From JASLDZ01 sp964235945 (GTDB lineage: Bacteria > Pseudomonadota > Alphaproteobacteria > Caulobacterales > Caulobacteraceae), in assembly GCA_964235945.1 (NCBI GenBank), contig CAXSDV010000010.1, positions 13,748 to 77,747 of the forward strand: a stretch of DNA of 64,000 nucleotides, read 5' to 3'. Below the pieces are notes generated by a model. That model saw nothing but the letters and a program-made list of their open reading frames with translations. It had not been told where the DNA came from and ran no database searches. The number at the start of each line of letters is the position of its first letter. Position 1 is the first letter of the stretch. The position numbers were made by a program, and so were the translations under genes. Positions 7,936 to 15,599 of this stretch are shown here, piece by piece.

Positions 7936-8387
7936 GGCCGCGCCTGCGCCGAGGCGGGAGACTCCGCTCGAGCCTTCAGCGCCTCGCCCAGTTGGACGAA
8001 GCCCTGGCGGATGCGGCCGCGCAGCCGACCCGGGACGAAGCGCACGCCGATCCCCGAGAAGGTCTCGCCGTTGGAGAAGATGCACCCCGTCTCGGTCAGC
8101 GCCTCGATCTCGAAGTAGCGCACGGAACGCACGAGGCCGCCGCCGAACTTGGACGACCAGACGAGCTGGCCGTCGGGCACCCAGTCGACCACCGTGGCGC
8201 GCAGGGGCTCGGGCTTCTCGTCGGGTACGGCCAGGGTGAGGTCCAACGCCTCGCCGATGCGCAGCGTCCCCTTGGCGGCGGGGTAGAGGGGGTTCCAGTC
8301 GCTCCACCCGGGAAGGTCGGCCAGCACCTCCCAGATGCGCGCGGCGGGGGCGGCCACGCCGATGCGGTGCTCCAGTCTAAAGCTCAT
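7932..8387 (-). CDS. SRPBCC-fold (polyketide cyclase/START-like) protein
   Basis: A 151-residue START-like protein of the polyketide cyclase/dehydrase or lipid-carrier family, recognised from FRLEHRIGVAAPAARIWEVL, LPGWSDWNPLYP and the C-terminal helix GRLRGRIRQGFVQLGEALK. These proteins have a deep hydrophobic ligand cavity; the ligand here is unknown. The start is the ATG at 8387, as the upstream extension runs into the ahcY terminator. It is coupled by a 4-nt overlap to the IscU-like gene. Confidence 0.82.
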   Translation of the reverse strand: MSFRLEHRIGVAAPAARIWEVLADLPGWSDWNPLYPAAKGTLRIGEALDLTLAVPDEKPEPLRATVVDWVPDGQLVWSSKFGGGLVRSVRYFEIEALTETGCIFSNGETFSGIGVRFVPGRLRGRIRQGFVQLGEALKARAESPASAQARP

Positions 8388-8402
8388 GGCCGTGAATATA
8401 GA

Positions 8403-8440
8403 GGCGCGGGGCGGGGGCGCCACGGCCCCCGCCCCGCGCC
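8403..8440 (-). terminator. Strong terminator hairpin after ahcY
   Basis: A perfect 16-bp GC-only stem (8403-8418 with 8425-8440) closes a 6-base loop (gccacg), starting 8 bases after the ahcY stop. On the minus strand it is followed by TCTATATTC, a weak T-rich tail. It separates ahcY from the SRPBCC gene. Confidence 0.8.
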
Positions 8441-8448
8441 GCCCCGCG

Positions 8449-9840
<1,392 letters not shown>

Positions 9841-9908
9841 GCGCGCGTTCTCCCGCAGGTTTGGAACGCGCCCCGTATAGAGGGGGCCGGCCCCGGCCAC
9901 AACCGGAT

Positions 9909-9924
9909 ATAAGGATAGCCTTAT
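9909..9924. promoter_or_regulatory. Inverted repeat upstream of ahcY, candidate operator
   Basis: ATAAGG (9909-9914) and CCTTAT (9919-9924) form a perfect 6-bp inverted repeat with spacer ATAG, in an AT-rich patch about 70 bases upstream of the ahcY GTG. It has the look of a site for a dimeric repressor. Which regulator is unknown; an ArsR-family SAH-responsive repressor would be one possibility. Confidence 0.4.
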
Positions 9925-10075
9925 GCGGCGGTCGGGCCCGGGAGGGCCCGATGTCCGACCCGACACGCAATTATCGCTGATGGGACTTCGTTAAGCCCGC
10001 GAAGATTATCAAGTCATACTTATTCGACCCAAGAAGTGGGATAGCTTGAGGGGGTTCCATCCAAGGATGACACCC

Positions 10076-10387
10076 ATGAAGATCGATCCGATCCCGTTCG
10101 TGGCCGCCCCGTCCAGCGTCTCCCCGTGCGCCTCGGCGCGCGCCGAGGCGCACGTGCGCCACATCCGCCTGCACATGGACAAGCTGCACGCCGCCGTGGC
10201 GGGTGACGTCGAGCTTGAGGCGATCGCCGACCGGCTGCACGCACACCTGGGGGCGGCCCTGGCCACCGCCGCGCGCGTTCCCGGCATGTCGCGCCTCGGC
10301 GTGGTGTTCCCGTTCAGCGGCGGCACCGATCCCGGCCCCAAGCCGTCCGAGCGCGAGGCGTGGGCGGCCGAACCCGACCTCGCATGA
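10076..10387 (+). CDS. Unknown 103-residue protein
   Basis: I do not recognise this gene. The product (MKIDPIPFVAAP at the start) has a probably helical middle (HVRHIRLHMDKLHAAVAG, then DVELEAIADRLHAHLGAAL) and a Pro/Gly-rich end. There is no signal peptide or membrane segment. The start is the ATG at 10076, 8 bases after AAGGA; an in-frame ATG at 10067 overlaps that site. The stop overlaps the ATG of the membrane protein gene (ATGA), so the two are made together. It is divergent from ahcY. Confidence 0.6.
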   Translation: MKIDPIPFVAAPSSVSPCASARAEAHVRHIRLHMDKLHAAVAGDVELEAIADRLHAHLGAALATAARVPGMSRLGVVFPFSGGTDPGPKPSEREAWAAEPDLA

Positions 10388-10836
10388 TCACCCCGCTCTT
10401 CGGCCTGGCCTGCGCGGGGGTGGTGGCCCTCGCCTGGCGCAGTCTGGAGGAGCGCGTCCTCGCCCTCCTGCTGGCCGCTTGCTGGGTCGGGTCGCTGCTG
10501 GTGCAGAGGCAGCCGGAGCGCATGTGGAGCTACGGCCACCTGGCGCTCGACGCCGTGCTGGTGGTCGTGGCGGGCGCGGCCGCGGCCGTTTCGCCCCGCG
10601 CCTGGCTAGCGCCGCTCGTGGGCGCCACCCTGCTGCAGTTCGCCCTGCACATCGCCCTGCAGGCCACGGACGGCTCGCGGCTGGACCAGTGGCGCTACCT
10701 GGTGGGGCTGGACCTGCTGTTCGCGATCCAGTTGGCCTCCGTCGGGGCGCCCGGCCTGCTCCGGCTGACGGGGGTGTCGCCGCCCGTTCCGCCCGTCGCG
10801 CCCGGCCCGGCGGAGGACCCGCTGTCCGCGGGCTGA
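10384..10836 (+). CDS. Small integral membrane protein of unknown function
   Basis: A 150-residue hydrophobic protein with about four or five predicted membrane segments (for example FGLACAGVVALAW, ERVLALLLAACWVGSLLV, LDAVLVVVAGAAAAV, LVGATLLQFALHIAL, LVGLDLLFAIQLASV). It ends in a short Pro-rich cytoplasmic or periplasmic tail. It begins with the ATG that overlaps the stop of the preceding unknown gene and is convergent with the porin gene 16 bases away. No family recognised. Confidence 0.65.
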   Translation: MITPLFGLACAGVVALAWRSLEERVLALLLAACWVGSLLVQRQPERMWSYGHLALDAVLVVVAGAAAAVSPRAWLAPLVGATLLQFALHIALQATDGSRLDQWRYLVGLDLLFAIQLASVGAPGLLRLTGVSPPVPPVAPGPAEDPLSAG

Positions 10837-10852
10837 CCGCCGCCCCGCAGGC

Positions 10853-12229
10853 TCAGCGCTGCACGTGCAGGCGCACGCCCAGCACCACCACCGGCCCACG
10901 GTCGACGTTGTAGGCGGGGTTGCCGACGAGTTGGGTGTCGAAGGTGAGCTCCACCGCGCCGGGCAGGGCGGCCTTGTAATAGCCCTCGAAGATGCGCTCC
11001 GTGTCCTTGTGGGGCAGACGGCCGTCGCCGATCAGTATGCCGAGCCCCCCCGCGTCGAAGAAGGCGGTGTGCGAGGCTGAGATGTCGTTCACCACCCCCG
11101 CCAGGGCCAGCACGTCGTCCTTGCGCCCCCAGGCCCCGCCGCGCACGGACACGCCCGCCGAAGCGGTGCGGTCGATGTCGGTGTATTCGTAGCTTTCCAG
11201 CGTTCCGTCGTCCCAGCCGGCTCGGGCGAACACGCCCACGCCGTCCGCCACCTCCTGCTCCAGGTTGAGCGAGCCGCCCGCGCGCGAGCGGTAGCGCCGC
11301 ACCCGCGCGGGGTCGGGCGTTTCTCCCCGGGCGTCGCCGTCGGCGATCGCCTCGCGGTAGTCGGCCATGTTCCCGCGCGTGACGAACAGGGTGGCGCGCA
11401 CCGCCCCGCGGCGACCCCACAACTGGTGGTCGTGCTCGCCCTCGGCGAGGTACTGGAACTGGCTGAGGTCCTGCGTCAGGTGCGGGCTGTTGGGCACGTC
11501 CGACAGGTCGAACAGGCCGAAGCGCGCCGCCCAGTCGCCGCGGTACCACTCGGCGGTCGCGCCGTAGCTGTAGCCCCAGGCGTCCGCGGCGTAGTCGAAC
11601 GAGCCCGCCACGATCAGCGACCAGTTGAGGAAGTCGCCGCGCGGGTCGTGGGCGTAGATGTTGGCGTCGAAGATGTCCGTGGCGTTGTACTTGCCCAGCG
11701 TCAACACCAGCCGGTCGTTGTCGCGCGTCGCGCCCAGCACGTTGGCGTCGGGGGCGACCGCCTCGGAGCCGCCGCCCAGGTCCACCGTCTCGCGCAAAAA
11801 GGCGCGCTGGATGCGGGTGTAGGGGTGCGCCTTGCCGACCTTGGCCCCGTCGCCGTTGATGTAGCCGGCGATCCCCAGCGTGTTGTTGGGGGCGACGCCC
11901 TGGTTGAGCTCGGGGTCGACCCAGAACTCCGCCCCCCGCCACAGCCGCACGCCGAGGTAGAGGGTGGCGTCGAAGGTGTTGCCCGTGTGGTTACCGCGGT
12001 CGAAGCTTTGCGGGCCTTCGAAGGCGGAGGCGAAGGCGGGGTGGTACTGGAAGATGTCGGTGAGCTGGCCGTGCACCGCCCACCGCTCGTCCGCCTGCGG
12101 CGCCTGCGGCGCGGTCGCCGCGGTGCGGTCCGCCTGGAGCGTCGCCCCGCTCGTCGCCTGGGCGCGTGCGGAGCCCGCGGCCGTCGCGGCCAGGGCGCAG
12201 GCGAGCAGGCTTCGGACGATGACGGTCAT
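10853..12229 (-). CDS. OprB-like carbohydrate-selective porin
   Basis: A 458-residue outer-membrane beta-barrel. A Sec signal peptide (residues 1 to about 23, ending SARAQA) is followed by WAVHGQLTDIFQYHPAF, the usual start of OprB-type barrels, and alternating aromatic/charged strands up to a terminal VVLGVRLHVQR strand. Conserved patches include WVDPELNQG and TLTLGKYNATDIFD-like text (LVLTLGKYNATDIFD). OprB porins let sugars diffuse across the outer membrane; the sugar cannot be predicted. It stands alone, divergent from the prolyl-tRNA deacylase gene. Confidence 0.87.
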   Translation of the reverse strand: MTVIVRSLLACALAATAAGSARAQATSGATLQADRTAATAPQAPQADERWAVHGQLTDIFQYHPAFASAFEGPQSFDRGNHTGNTFDATLYLGVRLWRGAEFWVDPELNQGVAPNNTLGIAGYINGDGAKVGKAHPYTRIQRAFLRETVDLGGGSEAVAPDANVLGATRDNDRLVLTLGKYNATDIFDANIYAHDPRGDFLNWSLIVAGSFDYAADAWGYSYGATAEWYRGDWAARFGLFDLSDVPNSPHLTQDLSQFQYLAEGEHDHQLWGRRGAVRATLFVTRGNMADYREAIADGDARGETPDPARVRRYRSRAGGSLNLEQEVADGVGVFARAGWDDGTLESYEYTDIDRTASAGVSVRGGAWGRKDDVLALAGVVNDISASHTAFFDAGGLGILIGDGRLPHKDTERIFEGYYKAALPGAVELTFDTQLVGNPAYNVDRGPVVVLGVRLHVQR

Positions 12230-12295
12230 GCGGCCCCCCGGCTGACGAGCCGCCGTCTAGCCGCCCCGCGTGAACGACGCCACAACGGACACGCC

Positions 12296-12805
12296 ATGGC
12301 CCACGCCGACCGCGCCGCCCTGTTCGCCTTCCTCGACCGCCACGCGATCGCGCATCGCACGCTGGAGCACCCGCCCACCTTCCGGGTGGAGGAGGGGCGC
12401 GAGGTGAAGGCGGCGCTGCCGGGCGGCCACACCAAGAACCTGTTCCTCAAGGACGCCAAGGCCCGGCTGTGGCTGGTGAGCGCCCTGCAGGACACGGCGA
12501 TCGACCTCAAGGCGCTGCCGCGGGCGATCGGCTCGGCGCGCCTGTCCTTCGGATCGCAGGCGCTGATGGCGCAGGCGCTGGGCGTGCGGCCGGGGTCGGT
12601 GACGGCGCTGGCCCTGCTCAACGACCCGGCGCGGAGCGTCACCTTCGTGGCGGACGCGGCGCTGATGGCCGCGGACCCGGTCAACTTCCACCCGCTGGAC
12701 AACGACGCCACCACCGCCCTGTCCCGGGACGGCTTCCGCGCTTTCCTGCGCGCCCTGGGCCGCGAGCCGGTGGTGGTGGACTTCGCACGGCTCGCGGCCG
12801 ATTGA
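12296..12805 (+). CDS. Prolyl-tRNA deacylase (ProXp-ala / YbaK-type editing domain)
   Basis: A 169-residue free-standing editing domain that hydrolyses mischarged Ala-tRNA-Pro. Recognised from HRTLEHPPTFRVEEGREVKA, GGHTKNLFLKDAK (with the catalytic lysine region), LSFGSQALMAQALGVRPGSVTALALLND and FHPLDNDATTAL. It covers the gap left when prolyl-tRNA synthetase lacks its own editing insertion, which is common in alphaproteobacteria. The ATG at 12296 is the natural start. A 62-base gap separates it from the cnoX-like gene, so they may be co-transcribed. Confidence 0.9.
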   Translation: MAHADRAALFAFLDRHAIAHRTLEHPPTFRVEEGREVKAALPGGHTKNLFLKDAKARLWLVSALQDTAIDLKALPRAIGSARLSFGSQALMAQALGVRPGSVTALALLNDPARSVTFVADAALMAADPVNFHPLDNDATTALSRDGFRAFLRALGREPVVVDFARLAAD

Positions 12806-12867
12806 AGCGGGCGGCTCCGCGGACCATCTTGGGGAAGTCGCGCGGCGCCGCGCCCGAGGAGTTCTCC

Positions 12868-13836
12868 ATGGCCCTGTTCGGATTGAAGCCTCAAGGCGGC
12901 CCGGCCCAAGGTGCGGCGGGCGGCGCGGCCGGGGGCGCGGCCCCTTCGGGCGACGTGGTGGAGGTGACGGACGCCACCTTCGTCAAGGACGTGGTGGAGG
13001 AGAGCCGCACCCGTCCGGTGGTGGTCGACTTCTGGGCGCCCTGGTGCGGGCCCTGCCGCCAGCTCACCCCGAGCCTCGAAAAGGCGGTCGCGGCCAAGAA
13101 GGGCGCGGTGCGCCTGGCCAAGATCAACATCGACGAGAACCCGGCCATCGCCCAGCAATTTCGGGTGCAGTCCATCCCCGCCGTGTTCGTGATCGACGGC
13201 GGCAAGGCGTTCCAGGGCTTCCAGGGCGCCCTGCCCGACAGCCAGGTGCGCGCCTTCATCGACGAGCTGGTCGCCAACTCTCCCGGAGCCGACGCACAGC
13301 CGGGCGCGGAGGACGAGATCTCCGTCGCCGAGATGCTGCAGATCGGCGCCGAGATGCTGGCGGAGGGCGACGCGGCCGGCGCGGCCCAGGCCTACGCCCA
13401 GGCGCTCCAGCTCGAGCCGGAGAACGTGGGCGCCGTGGCCGGGCTCGCGCGCTGCTACCTGACGCTGGGCGAGGCGGACCGGGCGCGCGAGGTGGCCGCG
13501 CTCGCCCCCGCCGACGCGAAGGACGCCGACCTGCTCGCGGTGCGCGCGGCGCTGGCGCTGCGCTCGGGCCCCGCCACGGAGGACGCGCCCCTGCGCGCCC
13601 GGCTCCAGGCGGACGCCGACGACCATCAGGCGCGCTTCGACCTGGCGGGCGCCCTGGCGGGTCGCGGCGACCTGCAGGGAGCCGCCGACGAGCTCCTGGA
13701 GCTGATGCGGCGCGACCGCGGCTGGAACGACGACGCGGCCCGCCGCCAGCTCCTGACCGTGTTCGAGGCCGCCGGCCCGACGTCGGAGGTGGCCAAGGCC
13801 GGCCGCCGCCGCCTGTCCTCGCTCCTGTTCGCGTGA
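12868..13836 (+). CDS. cnoX: Chaperedoxin CnoX (YbbN): thioredoxin plus TPR domains
   Basis: A 322-residue protein with a thioredoxin domain (about residues 30-140) followed by TPR-like helices (about 155-320). The active site is WAPWCGPCRQL, with both cysteines, so it should have redox activity; E. coli CnoX lacks the first cysteine. Chaperedoxins hold unfolding proteins during oxidant stress and hand them to GroEL or DnaK. The start ATG at 12868 has GAGGAG upstream. It overlaps or abuts the LON-domain gene downstream, as in other alphaproteobacteria. Confidence 0.92.
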   Translation: MALFGLKPQGGPAQGAAGGAAGGAAPSGDVVEVTDATFVKDVVEESRTRPVVVDFWAPWCGPCRQLTPSLEKAVAAKKGAVRLAKINIDENPAIAQQFRVQSIPAVFVIDGGKAFQGFQGALPDSQVRAFIDELVANSPGADAQPGAEDEISVAEMLQIGAEMLAEGDAAGAAQAYAQALQLEPENVGAVAGLARCYLTLGEADRAREVAALAPADAKDADLLAVRAALALRSGPATEDAPLRARLQADADDHQARFDLAGALAGRGDLQGAADELLELMRRDRGWNDDAARRQLLTVFEAAGPTSEVAKAGRRRLSSLLFA

Positions 13837-13838
13837 GG

Positions 13839-14519
13839 ATGCGGGAGGTGGGCGGCTCCTACAGCCACGCGACCGACCTGCCCGCGGTGGTGGTCGTGTT
13901 TCCGCTGAACGGTGCGCTGCTGCTGCCGCGCGGCCAGTTGCCGCTCAACATCTTCGAGCCGCGCTACCTCAACATGATCGACGACGCCATGGCGGGCGAC
14001 CGGCTGATCGGCATGGTGCAGACCCGCGAGGGCGGCGACCGCGAGCGGCCGGCCCTGGCGCGGGTCGGCTGCGTGGGCCGCATCACGAGCTATAGCGAGA
14101 CGGCCGACGGCCGCTACCTCCTGACCCTGTCGGGGGTGTGCCGCTTCCGCCTGGGGGCCGAGCTCAGCGCGCCCTCGCCCTACCGCCAGGTCCGCGCGGA
14201 CTTCGCCCCCTTCGAGGCGGACCTGCGCTCGCCGGACGACGCGGAGGACGAGGCCGCCCTCACCGACCGGCCCGCCCTGCTGGCCGCCCTGCGCGCCTAC
14301 CTCGACCGGCGGGGCCTGTCCGTCGACTGGGAGGCGGCGGAGAAGGCGCCGGACGAGGCGCTGGTCCACAGCCTCGCCATGGCGCTGCCCTTCGACCCTC
14401 CGGAGAAGCAGGCGCTGCTGGAGGCCGACGACCTGTCCGCGCGCCGCGCCGCCCTCACCGCCCTGCTGCGCATCGACGCGGCCATGGACGAGGACGACGG
14501 CGACGCCACCCTCCAGTAA
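13839..14519 (+). CDS. LON peptidase N-terminal (substrate-binding) domain protein
   Basis: A 226-residue protein made of the LON N-terminal domain alone, without ATPase or protease parts: VVVFPLNGALLLPRGQLPLNIFEPRY, DRLIGMVQTREGG and the C-terminal helical part with LPFDPPEKQALLEADDLSARRA-like text. The role is unknown; it probably binds unfolded protein segments, which suits its position right after the chaperedoxin gene. ATG at 13839 is 2 bases after the cnoX stop; a GTG at 13833 overlapping that stop is the alternative start. Confidence 0.9.
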   Translation: MREVGGSYSHATDLPAVVVVFPLNGALLLPRGQLPLNIFEPRYLNMIDDAMAGDRLIGMVQTREGGDRERPALARVGCVGRITSYSETADGRYLLTLSGVCRFRLGAELSAPSPYRQVRADFAPFEADLRSPDDAEDEAALTDRPALLAALRAYLDRRGLSVDWEAAEKAPDEALVHSLAMALPFDPPEKQALLEADDLSARRAALTALLRIDAAMDEDDGDATLQ

Positions 14520-14529
14520 GGACCCTTCC

Positions 14530-14748
14530 GTGCCCCAAGCCTTCGCTTCCGCCGCCTTCGATCCGCGCCTGCTGGAGATCCTGGTCTGCCCCGTGACCCA
14601 CGGCGCCCTGGAGCACGACCCGGCCCGGGGCGAGCTCGTCAGCCGGGAGGCGGGCCTGGCCTATCCCATCCGCGACGGCGTGCCCGTCATGCTGCCGGAG
14701 GAAGCGCGGCGGTTGGACGACGCGCCGGCGGGGGCCGTAGCCCCGTGA
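14530..14748 (+). CDS. Trm112/YcaR-family small protein
   Basis: A 72-residue protein of the Trm112 family (LLEILVCPVTHGAL, LVSREAGLAYPIRDGVPVML). In eukaryotes Trm112 activates methyltransferases; the bacterial role is unclear. Only one cysteine is present (in LVCPVTHG), so the zinc site of other members is incomplete, as in many alphaproteobacterial copies. The start is GTG at 14530, 10 bases after the LON-domain stop. The stop overlaps the GTG of the DUF971 gene. Confidence 0.88.
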   Translation: MPQAFASAAFDPRLLEILVCPVTHGALEHDPARGELVSREAGLAYPIRDGVPVMLPEEARRLDDAPAGAVAP

Positions 14749-15077
14749 GCCCCGCCTCCGAGCCCTGGCCGGTGGAGCTGCGGCTGCGCCGAACCGCGCG
14801 CGAGCTGGTGGTGAGCTTCGAGGACGGCGCCCGCTTCACCCTGCCCGCCCGGCTGCTGCGCGCCATGACGCCCAGCGCCGCCGACCGCGGCCACGGCGGA
14901 CCGAGCTTCGAGCCCCTGCCGGGCGTATCGCCCGCCATCGCCCTGACCGGCGTCTCGCCCGTGGGCCGCTATGCGGTGCGCTTGGCCTTCGACGACGGCC
15001 ACGACAGCGGCTATTTCACCTGGGAGCGCCTGCACCGCATCGGGCGCGAGCAGGCGGAGCTGGAAGCGCGGCTCTAG
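14745..15077 (+). CDS. DUF971 (gamma-butyrobetaine hydroxylase-like N-terminal domain) protein
   Basis: A 110-residue stand-alone DUF971 domain: ELRLRRTARELVVSFEDG, LPARLLRAMTPSA, and VGRYAVRLAFDDGHDSGYFTWERLHRIG. The domain occurs at the N-terminus of gamma-butyrobetaine hydroxylase and near iron-sulfur cluster genes; its role alone is not established. It starts at GTG 14745, coupled to the Trm112 gene (GTGA), and its last bases overlap the end of the convergent XRE regulator gene. Confidence 0.9.
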   Translation: MSPASEPWPVELRLRRTARELVVSFEDGARFTLPARLLRAMTPSAADRGHGGPSFEPLPGVSPAIALTGVSPVGRYAVRLAFDDGHDSGYFTWERLHRIGREQAELEARL

Positions 15078-15523
15078 GCGCTCTCGGCCTCGGCGGCGGG
15101 CTCGCCGGGGGTGTCGTTGGCCAGGGTGCGCGCCAGGTCCAGCAGCATGCGCCGGCGACGACGGTCCATGCGGGGCAGCAGGGCCGCGAGCTCCAGCCCT
15201 TCGGGCGTGGCCGACACGTCGTGGAGGAAGGCCGCCCCACCCTCCTGCACCGCCGCCATCGAGTGCGCCTCGTGGGGCTTGGCCAGCCCGTCGAAGAAGT
15301 TGGTGATGTCCATCTGCAGGGCGCGGGCGATGTCGTAGAGCTTGGAGGCGCTGACGCGGTTGGCCCCCCGCTCATACTTCTGCACCTGCTGGAAGGTCAG
15401 GCCCAGTTCGTCGGCCAGCCGTTCCTGGCTGACGCCCAGCGCCTTGCGGCGCATGCGGATGCGTTGGCCCACGTGGACGTCCACGGGGTTGGGGGATCGA
15501 TCGCCGTCCTTGTCGGCCGCCAT
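15074..15523 (-). CDS. XRE-family transcriptional regulator (PraR-like)
   Basis: A 149-residue regulator with an N-terminal Cro/CI helix-turn-helix (about residues 17-72): VGQRIRMRRKALGVSQERLA, then LTFQQVQKYERGANRVSASKL. The C-terminal half is alphaproteobacteria-specific and helical (LLPRMDRRRRRMLLDLARTL). This matches the PraR-type regulators that control biofilm and surface genes in rhizobia; targets here are unknown. It has its own upstream region with a perfect palindrome (15553-15566), a candidate autoregulatory site, and lies downstream of the lnt terminator. The 3' end overlaps the convergent DUF971 gene by 4 bases. Confidence 0.88.
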   Translation of the reverse strand: MAADKDGDRSPNPVDVHVGQRIRMRRKALGVSQERLADELGLTFQQVQKYERGANRVSASKLYDIARALQMDITNFFDGLAKPHEAHSMAAVQEGGAAFLHDVSATPEGLELAALLPRMDRRRRRMLLDLARTLANDTPGEPAAEAESA

Positions 15524-15552
15524 GCCTGCATTCCCCCGACCACCGGTCCGCG

Positions 15553-15566
15553 ACGGTTGTAACCGT
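15553..15566. promoter_or_regulatory. Palindrome upstream of the XRE regulator, candidate operator
   Basis: ACGGTT-GT-AACCGT, perfect 6-bp arms with a 2-base centre, 30 bases upstream of the regulator's ATG. A related half-site, ACTGTAAT, follows at 15567-15574. Position and symmetry suit a dimeric helix-turn-helix protein, probably the regulator itself. Confidence 0.5.
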
Positions 15567-15571
15567 ACTGT

Positions 15572-15599
15572 AATAAAAACGGCGAGGCTGTCAGCCCCG
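15572..15599 (-). terminator. Intrinsic terminator overlapping the lnt stop codon
   Basis: On the minus strand CGGGGCT and AGCCTCG form a 7-bp stem (one G-T pair) around the loop GAC, which contains part of the lnt stop. It is followed by CCG and the T-run TTTTTATT. This is the clearest rho-independent terminator in the window and ends the miaB-lnt operon before the XRE gene. Confidence 0.75.

Noticed and set aside
9841..9970. An SAH riboswitch before ahcY
   Set aside because: I could not draw the conserved helices and core; the GC-rich inverted segments here do not match the known consensus.
13044..14519. A longer start for the LON-domain gene within cnoX
   Set aside because: The upstream part is the cnoX sequence in another frame and has no family similarity; the LON domain begins just after the ATG at 13839.
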